Positions 8,481 to 17,718 are shown, numbered from the stretch's first letter. The stretch is DNA of 64,000 nt from Solidesulfovibrio sp. (GCF_038562415.1 NZ_JBCFBA010000005.1:3519-67518); one strand, 5' to 3'. Program-made: numbers and translations. The notes: generated by a model not told the origin, from the letters alone.

Positions 8481-10742
8481 ATGCCCGACCACGCAGCCAA
8501 TGGCCAGCCCTCGCGGCTCACCGGATTTCTCCAGTCCCTGGGCGGCAAGGGCGGCGTGTTCGCGGCCGGCCTTGGCGTCACGGTGCTCGTGGCCATCCTG
8601 TGCCTGGCCCGGCCCGGCTGGCTGGCCTACCAGGACCTCAAGCTCTACGACGAACTGGCCCGCAACCACCGCCCCGGCGGGCACGGCGACCTTCCCGTCA
8701 TCGTGGACATCGACGAGGCCAGCCTGGCCGCCTACGGCCAATGGCCCTGGCCCCGCTACCGCATCGCCCTGCTCCTGTCCCGCCTGCGGCAACTGGGCAG
8801 CCGGGCCGTCGGCCTGGACATGCTTCTGGCCGAGCCCGACCGCACCTCGCCCCGGGTGGTCGTCGAACAGCTGCGGCGCGACCTCAAGGTCGAGGCCGCT
8901 GTGACCGGGCTGCCCGAGGCCCTGCGCGATTACGACCAGGTCCTGGCCGACGTGCTGCGCCAAGGCCCCTTCGTCCTGGGCTATTATTTCGAATTCCCCC
9001 CCTCGGCCGCGCCCGGGGCCAAACCGGCCGCGCCCTGCCCGCTGCCGCCGTTGCGACTGGCCGTGCAAAGCGGGCCGGGAGCGGCGCCCCTGGCGGAAAG
9101 CCTCGTGGGGGCCGCCTGGCCCGTCTGCCCCCTGCCCCGGCTGCTGGCCGCCGCGCCCGGGGCCGGGTTTTTCAACATCGTGCCCGACGCCGACGGCATC
9201 CTGCGCCGCTGCCCGCTGCTGGTCGCCCTGGACGGCAAGGCCTACCCCAGCCTGGCCCTGGCCACGGTCCTGGAGGCCTACGGCGTACGCGAGGCCGTGG
9301 CCCGGACCACGGCCGGCGGCCTGGCCTCCCTGACGCTTCGCGGCCAGGCCCTGGGCGAGCGGGTCGTGCCGCTGGACGCCTCGGGCATGCTGCTCATCGA
9401 CTACCGGGGACCCGGCGGCAGCTTTCCCCGCGTAAGCGCCGCCGATGTCCTGGCCGACCGGGTGCCGGCCGAGGGTCTAGCCGGCAAGATCGTGTTCGTG
9501 GGCACCTCGGCGGCGGGCCTGGGCGACCTGCGGGCCAGCCCCCTGGACCAGGCCATGCCCGGGGTGGAGGTCCATGCCACCATCGCCGACATGCTGGTGA
9601 CCGGCGGCTTCCTGTACCGCCCGGACTGGGCGCTCGGCGCGGAACTCCTCGCCCTGTGCCTGGTGGGTGTCCTGTCGGCGGCGCTTCTGGCCGTGACCGG
9701 CGCCCTGGCCTTGCTGGCGCCCTTCGCCGCCCTGGCTGCCGGCGTGTGGTACGGCGCGGCGGCCCTGCTGCGCCAGGGGGTTTTCCTGTCCCCCCTGGGG
9801 CCGCTGCTCGTGCTGGCCGCCAATTTCACGGCCCTGACCTTCCTCAAGTTCTGGCGCGAGGAGCGGCAGAAGCGCTTTTTGCACGGGGCGTTTTCCCGCT
9901 ACGTCTCGCCGGCCGTGGTCTCGCGCATCGTCTCCAACCGCCAGGCCCTGACCCTTTCCGGCGAGGAGCGCGAGATCACCATCCTTTTTTCCGACGTGCG
10001 GGGATTTTCCACCCTGTCCGAAAACCTCGCCCCCACCCAGGTGGCCGACCTGCTCCAGGGCTATTTCACGCCCATGACCGGCATCATCACCGCCCACATG
10101 GGCACGCTCGACAAGCTCATCGGCGACGCCATCATGGCCTTCTGGAACGCCCCGGTGGACGTGCCCGGCCACCGCGCCCTGGCCCTGCGGGCGGCCCTGG
10201 CCATGCGCGACGAACTGGACCGGCTCAACCCCCGGTTCAAGGCCACCTTCGGCCTGGCCATCAAGGCCGGCCTCGCCCTGCACTGCGGCGTGGTCCGGGT
10301 GGGCAATTTCGGCACCAAGGACCTGTTCGACTACACGGTCATCGGCGACGCCGTGAACCTGTGCTCCCGGCTGGAAGGGCTGACCAAGGTCTACGGCACG
10401 CGGCTGCTGGTCACGGACAGCCTCATGGCCGATGACGACGGGGAATTCGTGTTCGAGGAGATCGACGTGGTGCGGGTCAAGGGCAAGCGCCGGCCCGTGA
10501 CGATTCACACCGTGCGCACCGCCGCCGAATACCTGGCCGGGGAAGCGCAGTTCGAGGCGGCCCGGCAGGCCAGGGCCCTGTACGCGGCCAGACGTTTCGC
10601 CGAGGCCGCCACGGCCTACCAGGCCTTGTGGGAGCGCCACAACCGCCGGCGCTACGCCCTGTTCGCGGTGCGCTCCCGGGAGCTGGCCCTCTCGCCGCCG
10701 CCCGACGACTGGGACGGCGTCTACGAACCGCGAAACCGCTAG
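8481..10742 (+). CDS. CHASE2-domain class III adenylate cyclase
   Basis: Predicted inner-membrane enzyme making cAMP in response to a periplasmic signal. 753 residues: a transmembrane helix near 20-43, a periplasmic CHASE2 sensor domain to about 375, three helices (about 385-465), then a class III cyclase domain around 495-680. Both metal-binding Asp sites are present (FSDVRGF near 503; LIGDAIMAFW near 544). Lys in TLDKLIGD and Asp in YTVIGD are the usual ATP-selecting pair, so adenylate rather than guanylate cyclase is favoured. The C-terminal tail is helical and charged. A TTG-started lipoprotein follows after 11 bases. The start ATG at 8481 has only a weak ribosome site. A second paralogue lies at 49782. 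Confidence 0.9.
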   Translation: MPDHAANGQPSRLTGFLQSLGGKGGVFAAGLGVTVLVAILCLARPGWLAYQDLKLYDELARNHRPGGHGDLPVIVDIDEASLAAYGQWPWPRYRIALLLSRLRQLGSRAVGLDMLLAEPDRTSPRVVVEQLRRDLKVEAAVTGLPEALRDYDQVLADVLRQGPFVLGYYFEFPPSAAPGAKPAAPCPLPPLRLAVQSGPGAAPLAESLVGAAWPVCPLPRLLAAAPGAGFFNIVPDADGILRRCPLLVALDGKAYPSLALATVLEAYGVREAVARTTAGGLASLTLRGQALGERVVPLDASGMLLIDYRGPGGSFPRVSAADVLADRVPAEGLAGKIVFVGTSAAGLGDLRASPLDQAMPGVEVHATIADMLVTGGFLYRPDWALGAELLALCLVGVLSAALLAVTGALALLAPFAALAAGVWYGAAALLRQGVFLSPLGPLLVLAANFTALTFLKFWREERQKRFLHGAFSRYVSPAVVSRIVSNRQALTLSGEEREITILFSDVRGFSTLSENLAPTQVADLLQGYFTPMTGIITAHMGTLDKLIGDAIMAFWNAPVDVPGHRALALRAALAMRDELDRLNPRFKATFGLAIKAGLALHCGVVRVGNFGTKDLFDYTVIGDAVNLCSRLEGLTKVYGTRLLVTDSLMADDDGEFVFEEIDVVRVKGKRRPVTIHTVRTAAEYLAGEAQFEAARQARALYAARRFAEAATAYQALWERHNRRRYALFAVRSRELALSPPPDDWDGVYEPRNR

Positions 10743-10753
10743 GAGACGCCGCC

Positions 10754-11653
10754 TTGCCCCGCCATGGCCCGACACGGGAACGCCGCCGGCAGGCGCGGCG
10801 CGGCGCGGCCGCCGTCCTGGCCCTGGCCCTTTTCGCCGCCGGCTGCGCCGGGGAGATGCCCGGGGCCGCCCGGCGCCGGGCGGCCGCCGCCATCGCCGCC
10901 TCGGGCCGCCTGGCCCCCCTGGCCCTGGACACGGGCGCAGCCTGCCGCCCGCCCCTGGCCGCCTGGGCCAGAAACGGCCCCGGAGAGACGCTCACCGTCT
11001 ACATCGAGGGCGACGGCGCCGCCTACCGCGACCGCCTGACCCCTTCCGACGACCCCACGCCGGCCGATCCGCTGGCCCTGCGCCTGGCTGGGCTCGATCC
11101 CGGGCCGAAAGTCGCCTGCCTGGCCCGGCCGGGCCAGTACCTGCCGCCCGAGGCCCTGGCCGGGCTCGATCCCGCCCTGTGGACCACGGCCCGCTACGCC
11201 CCCCGGGCCCTGGCCTGCCTGGACGCCGCCCTGGACGCGGCCAAATCGGCCCTGGGCGCCGGGCGCCTGCGCCTGGTGGGCTATTCCGGCGGCGGAGCGC
11301 TGGCCGTGCTCCTGGCGGCCGGGCGCACGGACGTGGTGGCGCTCGTCACCGTGGCCGCCAACCTCGACACCGAGGCCTGGACGGCCCTGCACCGGGTCGC
11401 GCCCCTGGCCGCGTCCCGCAACCCGGCCGAGGCGGCCGCCGCCGTGGCCGCCATCCCCCAGGTCCACTACGCCGGGTCGGACGACCGCAACACGCCGCCC
11501 TGGCTGTGCCGGCGCTTCCTGGCCCGGATGCCGGAGACAACGGCCGCCCGCTGCCTGGTCATCGAGGGCGCGGACCATCGCCACGGCCTGGCCGAGGCCT
11601 GGCCGGGCATCGTGACCGGCCCGCCCCCGGACGCGGCAACAAGCCGGCCCTGA
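10754..11653 (+). CDS. Alpha/beta-hydrolase lipoprotein
   Basis: A 299-residue putative lipoprotein. I chose the TTG at 10754 because AGGAG (starting in the cyclase stop codon) lies eight bases upstream and it yields an Arg-rich N-region, a hydrophobic stretch and a lipobox ending AAGC near residue 33. The mature part contains GYSGGG, the nucleophile elbow of alpha/beta hydrolases, and later SDDRN and GADHRHG, which could supply the acid and His of a catalytic triad. It follows the CHASE2 cyclase by 11 bases and is probably co-transcribed. The substrate is unknown. It is convergent with the FecR-domain gene. Confidence 0.75.
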   Translation: MPRHGPTRERRRQARRGAAAVLALALFAAGCAGEMPGAARRRAAAAIAASGRLAPLALDTGAACRPPLAAWARNGPGETLTVYIEGDGAAYRDRLTPSDDPTPADPLALRLAGLDPGPKVACLARPGQYLPPEALAGLDPALWTTARYAPRALACLDAALDAAKSALGAGRLRLVGYSGGGALAVLLAAGRTDVVALVTVAANLDTEAWTALHRVAPLAASRNPAEAAAAVAAIPQVHYAGSDDRNTPPWLCRRFLARMPETTAARCLVIEGADHRHGLAEAWPGIVTGPPPDAATSRP

Positions 11654-11687
11654 CCGGCCCGGCGGCGGGGCGACGCGCGATTTTTTC

Positions 11688-12419
11688 CTAGAACCGCCCC
11701 GGCCGGATCATGGGCCGGTTGGATTGCAGCAGCATCTGGAGGCGCTGGCTGTCCATCTGGCGGCGGAAGACGTGTTGGGCGAACAGCCGTTTTTCCTCGT
11801 CGGTCAGGGGGCGTGGGGCGGACAGCGGCGCGCCCCTGGCCGCGTCCACGCCGAAGTCGGCCTGGGCGATGACCCGGGCCTCGCCGGCCGGGCCGGTGAC
11901 GGTGATGGGCGAGCCCGAAAGCAGGGCCACGAGCTGGCCGGCGGCGGTTATGCGCGAGCCGATCTCCGTGCCGCGTATGCCGATGGAGGCGTACGGCGAA
12001 TTGACCTTGTAGCGCTCGGGGTTGTGCTTCACGATTTCGCCGGTGACCAGCCGGCACACGCCGGTGAGGAAGGTGACGGCCATGGCCATGGCCCCGGGCT
12101 TGTGGTCCTTGTAGAGAAAATCGTTTATTTCCAGCTTGCTGGATGCCTGCATGGTGATCGTGGTGCCGTCTTGCAGGCTGATCTGCACGGCGGCGTCGGC
12201 AGCGGTTTCCAGGCTGTCGCCGACGAGGACCGCGGCTTCCAGGGACAGGGGCCGGCGGACGCCGTCGCGGCCCACGGCCTGGGCCTGGCCCTCGATGGCC
12301 GTGACCAGGCCGGCCTGGTCCGGCCCGGCCGCCCGGGCCATGGCGGCCGGCAGCAGCACGCACGAGAGAAAAGCGGCGAAAACGCCCAGGGCGAGGCAGA
12401 CGGGGCACAGCCGTGGCAT
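11688..12419 (-). CDS. FecR-domain periplasmic protein
   Basis: 243 residues with a signal peptide (hydrophobic 8-30, cleavage after ARA). The FecR domain spans about 55-145, with the recognisable pattern SLETAADAAVQISLQDGT and later SIGIRGTEI, the sugar-binding-like beta sandwich often found with signalling cyclases and cell-surface systems. GGAGG lies seven bases before the start. It is the second gene of a pair after the outer-membrane barrel (12 bases apart). There is no transmembrane helix beyond the signal peptide, so unlike the FecR anti-sigma-factor regulators it has no cytoplasmic tail. A related FecR domain is fused to TPRs and a barrel at 46312. Confidence 0.85.
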   Translation of the reverse strand: MPRLCPVCLALGVFAAFLSCVLLPAAMARAAGPDQAGLVTAIEGQAQAVGRDGVRRPLSLEAAVLVGDSLETAADAAVQISLQDGTTITMQASSKLEINDFLYKDHKPGAMAMAVTFLTGVCRLVTGEIVKHNPERYKVNSPYASIGIRGTEIGSRITAAGQLVALLSGSPITVTGPAGEARVIAQADFGVDAARGAPLSAPRPLTDEEKRLFAQHVFRRQMDSQRLQMLLQSNRPMIRPGRF

Positions 12420-12431
12420 GGGACCTCCCGG

Positions 12432-13580
12432 CTAGAAGCAATAGCGCAGGTTCAGGTCGAAGGTGGTGCAGTATTCCTTGTCCCGGAAAAAGGTGTTGGA
12501 GACGAAAAGGCTGACGCGCCATCGCTGGCTGGGGATGAAATCCAGGCCGGCCGTGCCGAGCATGTCGCCGCGCTGGCCGCCCGCCTGGCCGATGGTGTCG
12601 TAGTTGTAGGCCAGGTCGAGATAGGGAATGACCTTTTCGGATTGCCAGGTCAGGCGGCCCCCGGCCTTGAGCAGGCCCAGGGCGCTGCCCTCCACGCCGT
12701 CGGCGTAGGCATTGCGGAAGGAATAGGTGTAGCCGACCATGGGGTTGAACAGGAACCGGTCCCAGAGGAAGGCATAGGTGGCGAAGGCGCCGGCCGAGGT
12801 CGTCAGGGACTGGTAATCGGTGTTGGTCTTGCCCGTGAGGCTGGTGCGGCCGTATTTGAGGCCGGCTTGCAGGCCCAGGAAGGCGTTGCCCCAGAAATTG
12901 AAGCCGGCATAGGGGTTGAGCAGGAAATAGTCGTCCTGCTGGTTGCCGCCCTTGGCCACGTGGTATTCGGTGTTGTTGCGGTTAAACCCGGCGCTCACGC
13001 CGAAGGTGAGGCGTTCGGAGGCCGTGCGGTCCAGGCCGGCCAGGAGGATGTACTGGTTGGAGGCATTCTGGGAACCGGCCCGGGAACTGCCTTGCAGGGT
13101 GAGGGAACCGTCGACCCAGGCGGCCAGGGAGGCGGCCGGGTCGTCGCCGGCGGACAGCCCCTTGCCGCCCAGGCGGTTGGTGACGAGGGTCGTGAACAGC
13201 CGGTCGAAAATGGAGCGGTCCACGGCGCGCTGGCTGGCCAGGAGGTTGAAGGTGTTGACGGTTTGCTGGGCGGCGGCGGAGACGGCGGCCTTGACCTGGC
13301 CGCTGGCGCTGTCCGTATAGAGGATATAATGTTCCTGGCCGTTTACGGTGTAGGACAGGAGCCTGCCCTGGGAATCGTAGGAAACGGCCTGGAAATTCGG
13401 GTCGCTGACGTTGGCGTAGGCCGATCCCGAACGCGCGGTATAGGTCCATCCGTTGACGCTGCCCGTTGCCGGCCGGCTGTCGCCGCTGTTGGCCGCGTAG
13501 ACGATTTCCGCCTGCGTCCCCTGGGCCAGGGCGGGCAAGGGAAACAGGACAAGCAATATGATAACCAGAACGGATCGCAT
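12432..13580 (-). CDS. Outer-membrane beta-barrel protein (autotransporter-barrel-like)
   Basis: 382 residues. Signal peptide ends at ALAQ near residue 19-20. Residues 190-382 show alternating aromatic and polar strands typical of a barrel (for example YILLAGLDRT, FNFWGNAF) and the chain ends in Phe, as required for Bam recognition. The N-terminal part (20-180) is a short passenger-like region containing repeats of small polar residues and a helical stretch. The start ATG at 13580 has AGGGAG upstream; the frame extends 30 codons further but without a better site. It heads a two-gene unit with the FecR protein. Transport versus structural role cannot be told. Confidence 0.75.
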   Translation of the reverse strand: MRSVLVIILLVLFPLPALAQGTQAEIVYAANSGDSRPATGSVNGWTYTARSGSAYANVSDPNFQAVSYDSQGRLLSYTVNGQEHYILYTDSASGQVKAAVSAAAQQTVNTFNLLASQRAVDRSIFDRLFTTLVTNRLGGKGLSAGDDPAASLAAWVDGSLTLQGSSRAGSQNASNQYILLAGLDRTASERLTFGVSAGFNRNNTEYHVAKGGNQQDDYFLLNPYAGFNFWGNAFLGLQAGLKYGRTSLTGKTNTDYQSLTTSAGAFATYAFLWDRFLFNPMVGYTYSFRNAYADGVEGSALGLLKAGGRLTWQSEKVIPYLDLAYNYDTIGQAGGQRGDMLGTAGLDFIPSQRWRVSLFVSNTFFRDKEYCTTFDLNLRYCF

Positions 13581-13844
13581 GGCCTTTCTCCCTGGGGCGC
13601 GAGCCAATCCTTGGCGGGATGTCCTGTTTGGTTGCCGGAATTCCCCGGCCCGGTCAATGCAAGAAACCATCCCCGCGGATTTGCGTGTCGCCGCGCATGC
13701 GGGTCCCGGTCACGGATGGCAACCACCTGTCCCGGGACAAGGGATATGCGTCGGCGCACGGGCGGCATTACAATCGCGCAAGACGCTTACCCCTTCTTGC
13801 CATACCCCCGCCCACGGGCCGTCGCCCCGGCCGGAGCGCCTCGG

Positions 13845-15023
13845 CTATCTGGCCGCGCTGTCGCCCTCCATGCCGCGCAGGAGCCGTTGGCAATACCACA
13901 GCTCCTGTTGCGTGGCCGAGCGGCCGGCCGGCACGAAGACCGAACCGTCCTGGTAGAAAAGCGGCCCGGCGTAGAGGTCGATTTCCCCGGAGCCGAGCCC
14001 GGCCGTGAACCGGTCCAGGGCTTTCTTGTTTTCGGCCGAAAGGCCCGGCCCGGCCTCGAAGCCCACGGGGCTCGCGTCCGGGTCGTTTAAGGCGGCGAAA
14101 TCCGGGAAGAGCCAGGCGAAGGACGGCTTGAAGGCCCCGGCCGCCACTTCCCGGGCCACGGCCAGAAACGGCGGCCCCCAGTTGAAATAGGGCACGCCCA
14201 GGCAGGCCTCGGGCGCAAGCCGGCAGGCCGGCCGGTACACGTAGGGCAGGGCGTAGGCGTCGGCGCCGGCCTTGCGCCGCGCCCCGGCCACGGTCAGGGC
14301 CTCGGGCGCGTCGAGCCCGGAGACGACCACGTCGCAGCCCTGGTCGAAGAGCGACCCGGCCACCTGGTTGGGGTCGGCCGTCACCCCCGGGATGTTGAAC
14401 CAGAAGCCGATCCAGGCCACCTTGAAGGTCAGGTCCCCGGGCTTTTCGCCGCGCACCTTTTCCCAGGCGTAGCGCGCGCCGAGAAAGGCGGCATTGGCCA
14501 CGCGCCGGGTCTCGGCGTTGACCAGCGGCCCCAGGTAGCCGATCTTGCCGGTCTTCGTGGTCATGGCCGCCACGAACCCGGCCATCATCTTGGCGTACTC
14601 GATCCTGGCGAACAGGTTGCCCAGGTTTTTCGGAGCCCGGCCCGTGAGCGCGTCGTCGCCGGAAACGTGGACGAAGGCCAGCTCGGGATGCTGGGCGGCG
14701 GCTTCGAGGATACCGTCGCGCATGTCGTCGGAGCCGGCGAGAATCAGCCGGGCGCCCTTGGCGGCCATGTCGTCCACCACCTGCGGGATGGTCAGCCCCG
14801 GACGGTCGGCCGGGTTGACCTTGTCGAGGTAGAGCATCCTCGCGCCGGGCAGATGGGCCTCGACAGAGCGGCCGCCCTCGTACTGGGCCTGGCTGTAGCC
14901 CTTGTCGTTGGCCGGCCCCACCAGCAGCAGGCCGAAAATAAGGGGCGGTTGGGCGGACAGGGCGGCGGCCGAAAAGGACAGGGACAACAGCAGGGTCGCC
15001 AGAAGCAGGGACAAGAAACGCAT
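13845..15023 (-). CDS. BMP-family periplasmic binding protein, orphan
   Basis: 392 residues; signal peptide about 1-24. The mature protein starts PPLIFGLLLVGPANDKGYSQ, characteristic of the Bmp/PnrA (Med) family that binds nucleosides or related ligands. Two Rossmann-like lobes follow, with LILAGSDDMRDGILEAA and GLDAPEALTVAG segments in the family positions. AAGGAG precedes the start. No ABC ATPase or permease gene is adjacent, so it may serve a distant transporter or a sensor. The C-terminal KKALDRFTAGLGSGEIDLYAGP is typical of the family. Ligand unknown. Confidence 0.85.
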   Translation of the reverse strand: MRFLSLLLATLLLSLSFSAAALSAQPPLIFGLLLVGPANDKGYSQAQYEGGRSVEAHLPGARMLYLDKVNPADRPGLTIPQVVDDMAAKGARLILAGSDDMRDGILEAAAQHPELAFVHVSGDDALTGRAPKNLGNLFARIEYAKMMAGFVAAMTTKTGKIGYLGPLVNAETRRVANAAFLGARYAWEKVRGEKPGDLTFKVAWIGFWFNIPGVTADPNQVAGSLFDQGCDVVVSGLDAPEALTVAGARRKAGADAYALPYVYRPACRLAPEACLGVPYFNWGPPFLAVAREVAAGAFKPSFAWLFPDFAALNDPDASPVGFEAGPGLSAENKKALDRFTAGLGSGEIDLYAGPLFYQDGSVFVPAGRSATQQELWYCQRLLRGMEGDSAAR

Positions 15024-15103
15024 GGGCTGTCTCCTTGGCAACGGGAAGGGCTTCGGCCGACTGTAGGAAAAGCGGTCGGCCCGCGCCAGGAAAAATACCC
15101 GCG

Positions 15104-16234
15104 TCAGGCCGTGATCACGATGCGCCGGCGGTACAGGGCCCAGGCCAGCAGGTACATGGCCGCCAAAACGAGCACCGCCCAGGCCAGCGAGGCCAGGCTC
15201 GGGTCCGGCCAGCCGGAGAAAAGCAGCCGGAACAGGTAGGTCTGGGCGCTTACGGTCGCGCCCCGGGCGTCGGGGAAGGTGATGTGGCGCAGGGTCGAGG
15301 CCAAAAACGAGGCCGCCACGTAGACGGTGAGCGCGTTGGCCCCCAGGACGGCCAGAGGTCTGAGCGCCAGGGGCAAGCGCGCCCGGCCGTCGAGGAACGC
15401 GTGGCCGGCGGCCAGGAGCACGGTGGCCCCGCCGCCGAGGACCAGCACGAAGGAACTCGTGCACAGCGACTTGTTGAGCGCAAAGACGGTCGACCAGGCC
15501 AGCCCGGCGACAAGGGCGGCCAGGCCCAGGGCCGCCGCCCGGCCGGCGCCCCGGCCGCCCCGGCGCAGCCAGCGCCCGGCCAGCACGCCCAAAAGCCCCA
15601 GGGCCACGGCCGGGAAGGTGGACAGCAGGCCTTCGGGGTCCCAGGTCGTGCCGGCTTTCCAGATGTGCCCGCCAAGGACGAGCTGGTCGACATAGCCTTC
15701 GAGGTTGACCGCCGCATCCAGGCTCGGCCGGCCGAGCCCCGGCACCGGGACAAGGGCCAGTGTCAGCCAGTAGCCGACGAGGATGGCGCCGATGACGGCG
15801 GCAAGCCCCCGGTCGCCAAGGCGCAGGTGCAGCCAGGCCGCGGCCAGATAGACCACGGCGATGCGTTGCAGCACCCCCGGCAAGCGCAGGCTCTCGAAGC
15901 TCAGGCGCAGATAGGCGTTTTCCAGAAGCCCCAGGGCGAACAGCAGGCCGGCCCGCCGCACGATCCTGGGCCAGGGGGCGCGGGCGCCGCCGCCCAGGGC
16001 CTCCCGGTCCAGGGCCAGGGCCACGGACACGCCGACCAGGAACAGAAACAGCGGAAAGACGCAATCGGCGACGGTCAGGCCGTGCCAGGCGGCATGGCGC
16101 AACGGGGCGAAAATGCTGGTGCGGTCACCGGGATTGTTGGCCAGGATCATGCCGGCCATGGCCAGGCCGCGCAGAACGTCCACCGAAGGCAACCGGGATT
16201 TGCGCCCCGCCGGCCGGGCACATGGGCGAGGCAT
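15104..16234 (-). CDS. HGSNAT-like (COG4299/DUF5009) membrane acyltransferase
   Basis: 376 residues with about ten hydrophobic helices. The N-terminus SVDVLRGLAMAGMILANNPG is the hallmark of the heparan-alpha-glucosaminide N-acetyltransferase-like family, which transfers acyl groups across the membrane to amino sugars. GDRTSIFAPLRHAAWHGLTVAD holds the conserved His-containing loop, the likely acyl acceptor. Start at 16234 is preceded by GGGAGG nine bases away; an upstream ATG at 16297 only adds a charged tail. It is 80 bases upstream of the BMP protein gene in the same direction and may be co-transcribed. Biological substrate unknown in bacteria. Confidence 0.8.
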   Translation of the reverse strand: MPRPCARPAGRKSRLPSVDVLRGLAMAGMILANNPGDRTSIFAPLRHAAWHGLTVADCVFPLFLFLVGVSVALALDREALGGGARAPWPRIVRRAGLLFALGLLENAYLRLSFESLRLPGVLQRIAVVYLAAAWLHLRLGDRGLAAVIGAILVGYWLTLALVPVPGLGRPSLDAAVNLEGYVDQLVLGGHIWKAGTTWDPEGLLSTFPAVALGLLGVLAGRWLRRGGRGAGRAAALGLAALVAGLAWSTVFALNKSLCTSSFVLVLGGGATVLLAAGHAFLDGRARLPLALRPLAVLGANALTVYVAASFLASTLRHITFPDARGATVSAQTYLFRLLFSGWPDPSLASLAWAVLVLAAMYLLAWALYRRRIVITA

Positions 16235-16360
16235 AGGCACAAGCCTCCCTTGCCGACGGACAGGAGCACGCCGGCCGCCCCCCCGCAAGTTACACATCGT
16301 TCACCTTCAACGCCCCGCCCATGGAGAAACGGCCCGGGAAACTCCAACTCGCGACGGGGA

Positions 16361-16389
16361 TTGTCAACAATACCCCTTTCCACTATCGG
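16361..16389 (+). promoter_or_regulatory. Promoter with overlapping palindrome before the metzincin gene
   Basis: TTGTCA (16361-16366) and TATCGG (16384-16389) with a 17-base spacer. The -35 overlaps the palindrome ATTGTCAACAAT (16360-16371), placed as an operator would be. The leader would be about 70 bases. Confidence 0.45.
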
Positions 16390-16464
16390 ACATACGAGCA
16401 TTGGCAGCGGTTCCGCCTCTCCCGCCTCCCGGTTTGGACACCCATAACGCCCGAGGGGATCAGC

Positions 16465-17709
16465 ATGAGCCCATTTCCCGCGTTCGTTGCCGCCTTGTGC
16501 CTTGTTTTGGCCCTTCCCGGCCCCGGCCGGGCCGCGTCCGGGGACTTCGACCTGCCGCTTTTCATTCCCGCCCTCACCGGCGTTCCCCTGAGCCGGGATT
16601 CCGACGGCGACGGCCTGCCGGACCTGTGGGAACTGCGCGGCTATACCGAGAACGGCACCTTCGTGGACCTGCCGGCCATGGGGGCCGACCCCTGGCACAA
16701 GGACCTGTTCGTCTGGATGGACTACATGGTCAAGCCCGGCGGCCCGAGCCTGGCGCCGAACCAGACGGTCATCGACAACATCAAGGCCGTCTTCGCCAAC
16801 GCGCCGGTGACCAATCCCGACGGCACGACCGGCGTCACCATCCACCCGCTCCTCAAAAATCAGGTGGAATACAAGGCGGAGCTGGGCAAGAAGAACGACG
16901 ACCCCTCGGTGTGGACGGATTTCGACGCGCTCAAAAACGCCGATACCGACTTCAACGCGGCCCTGGCCCGGTCCCACCGCTACATGATCTGGGCCAACGA
17001 CTACCAGGAAAGCGGTTCGAGCGGCCTGGCCCGCAACATCCCGGCCACGGACTTCATCGTTTCGCTCGGCACCTTCCCCACCCCCGGCGGCACGGAATGG
17101 GAAAAGCTCGGCACCTTCATCCACGAGCTCGGCCACTGCCTGGGCCTCAAGCATGGCGGCACGGACGACACCAACTACAAGCCCAACTATTTGAGCATCA
17201 TGAGCTACACCTTCCAGATGTCCGGGGTGTACAAGGACGGGCATTTCGGCGACGCGGGCCATCCCCTGCTGTTCGATTACCAGCGCATCGAGACGCCCGC
17301 CCTCAACGAGACGAGCCTCAACGAGAACCTCGGCCTGACCGGCGCCGGCAGCGTGGCCGGCTACGGCACGGTTTTCTATTATTTTTCAAACAACGCCTGC
17401 CAGCAGGTCGGCATCACCAACGCCAACGCGGCCATCGACTGGAACCAGGACGGCAAGATCGAGACCGGCGTGTCGTTTGGCATTCACTGCGATCCGGACG
17501 AGCCGGCCCAGGAGGAAAAGGTCACGCTTACCGCCCAGGACAACTGGGCCCATATCAATTACAGCGCGAACGGGCTCATCGGGCCGAGCCTGACCAAGGC
17601 CGAACGGAGAACACGCCTGGCCGAGCCCATCCCCGAATCCCTCAAGCACGAGCTCAACCTCGAGACGTACCTCAAGCTGCAACGCCTGCGGCAGTCGACG
17701 GCGCCCTGA
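16465..17709 (+). CDS. Secreted metzincin-type metallopeptidase
   Basis: 414 residues with a signal peptide cleaved after about residue 24 (GRAAS). Right after it comes DSDGDGLPD, a thrombospondin-3/EF-hand-like calcium loop. The zinc site HELGHCLGLKH gives ligands His220, His224 and His230 with catalytic Glu221, and Met246 in SIMSYTF forms the Met-turn, so this is a true metzincin. It would cleave proteins outside the inner membrane. GAGGGG precedes the ATG at 16465. It diverges from the HGSNAT-like gene and is followed by a GC hairpin. Closest families are matrixin/pappalysin-like; I cannot decide between them. Confidence 0.85.
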   Translation: MSPFPAFVAALCLVLALPGPGRAASGDFDLPLFIPALTGVPLSRDSDGDGLPDLWELRGYTENGTFVDLPAMGADPWHKDLFVWMDYMVKPGGPSLAPNQTVIDNIKAVFANAPVTNPDGTTGVTIHPLLKNQVEYKAELGKKNDDPSVWTDFDALKNADTDFNAALARSHRYMIWANDYQESGSSGLARNIPATDFIVSLGTFPTPGGTEWEKLGTFIHELGHCLGLKHGGTDDTNYKPNYLSIMSYTFQMSGVYKDGHFGDAGHPLLFDYQRIETPALNETSLNENLGLTGAGSVAGYGTVFYYFSNNACQQVGITNANAAIDWNQDGKIETGVSFGIHCDPDEPAQEEKVTLTAQDNWAHINYSANGLIGPSLTKAERRTRLAEPIPESLKHELNLETYLKLQRLRQSTAP

Positions 17710-17718
17710 CCGGGCCGC

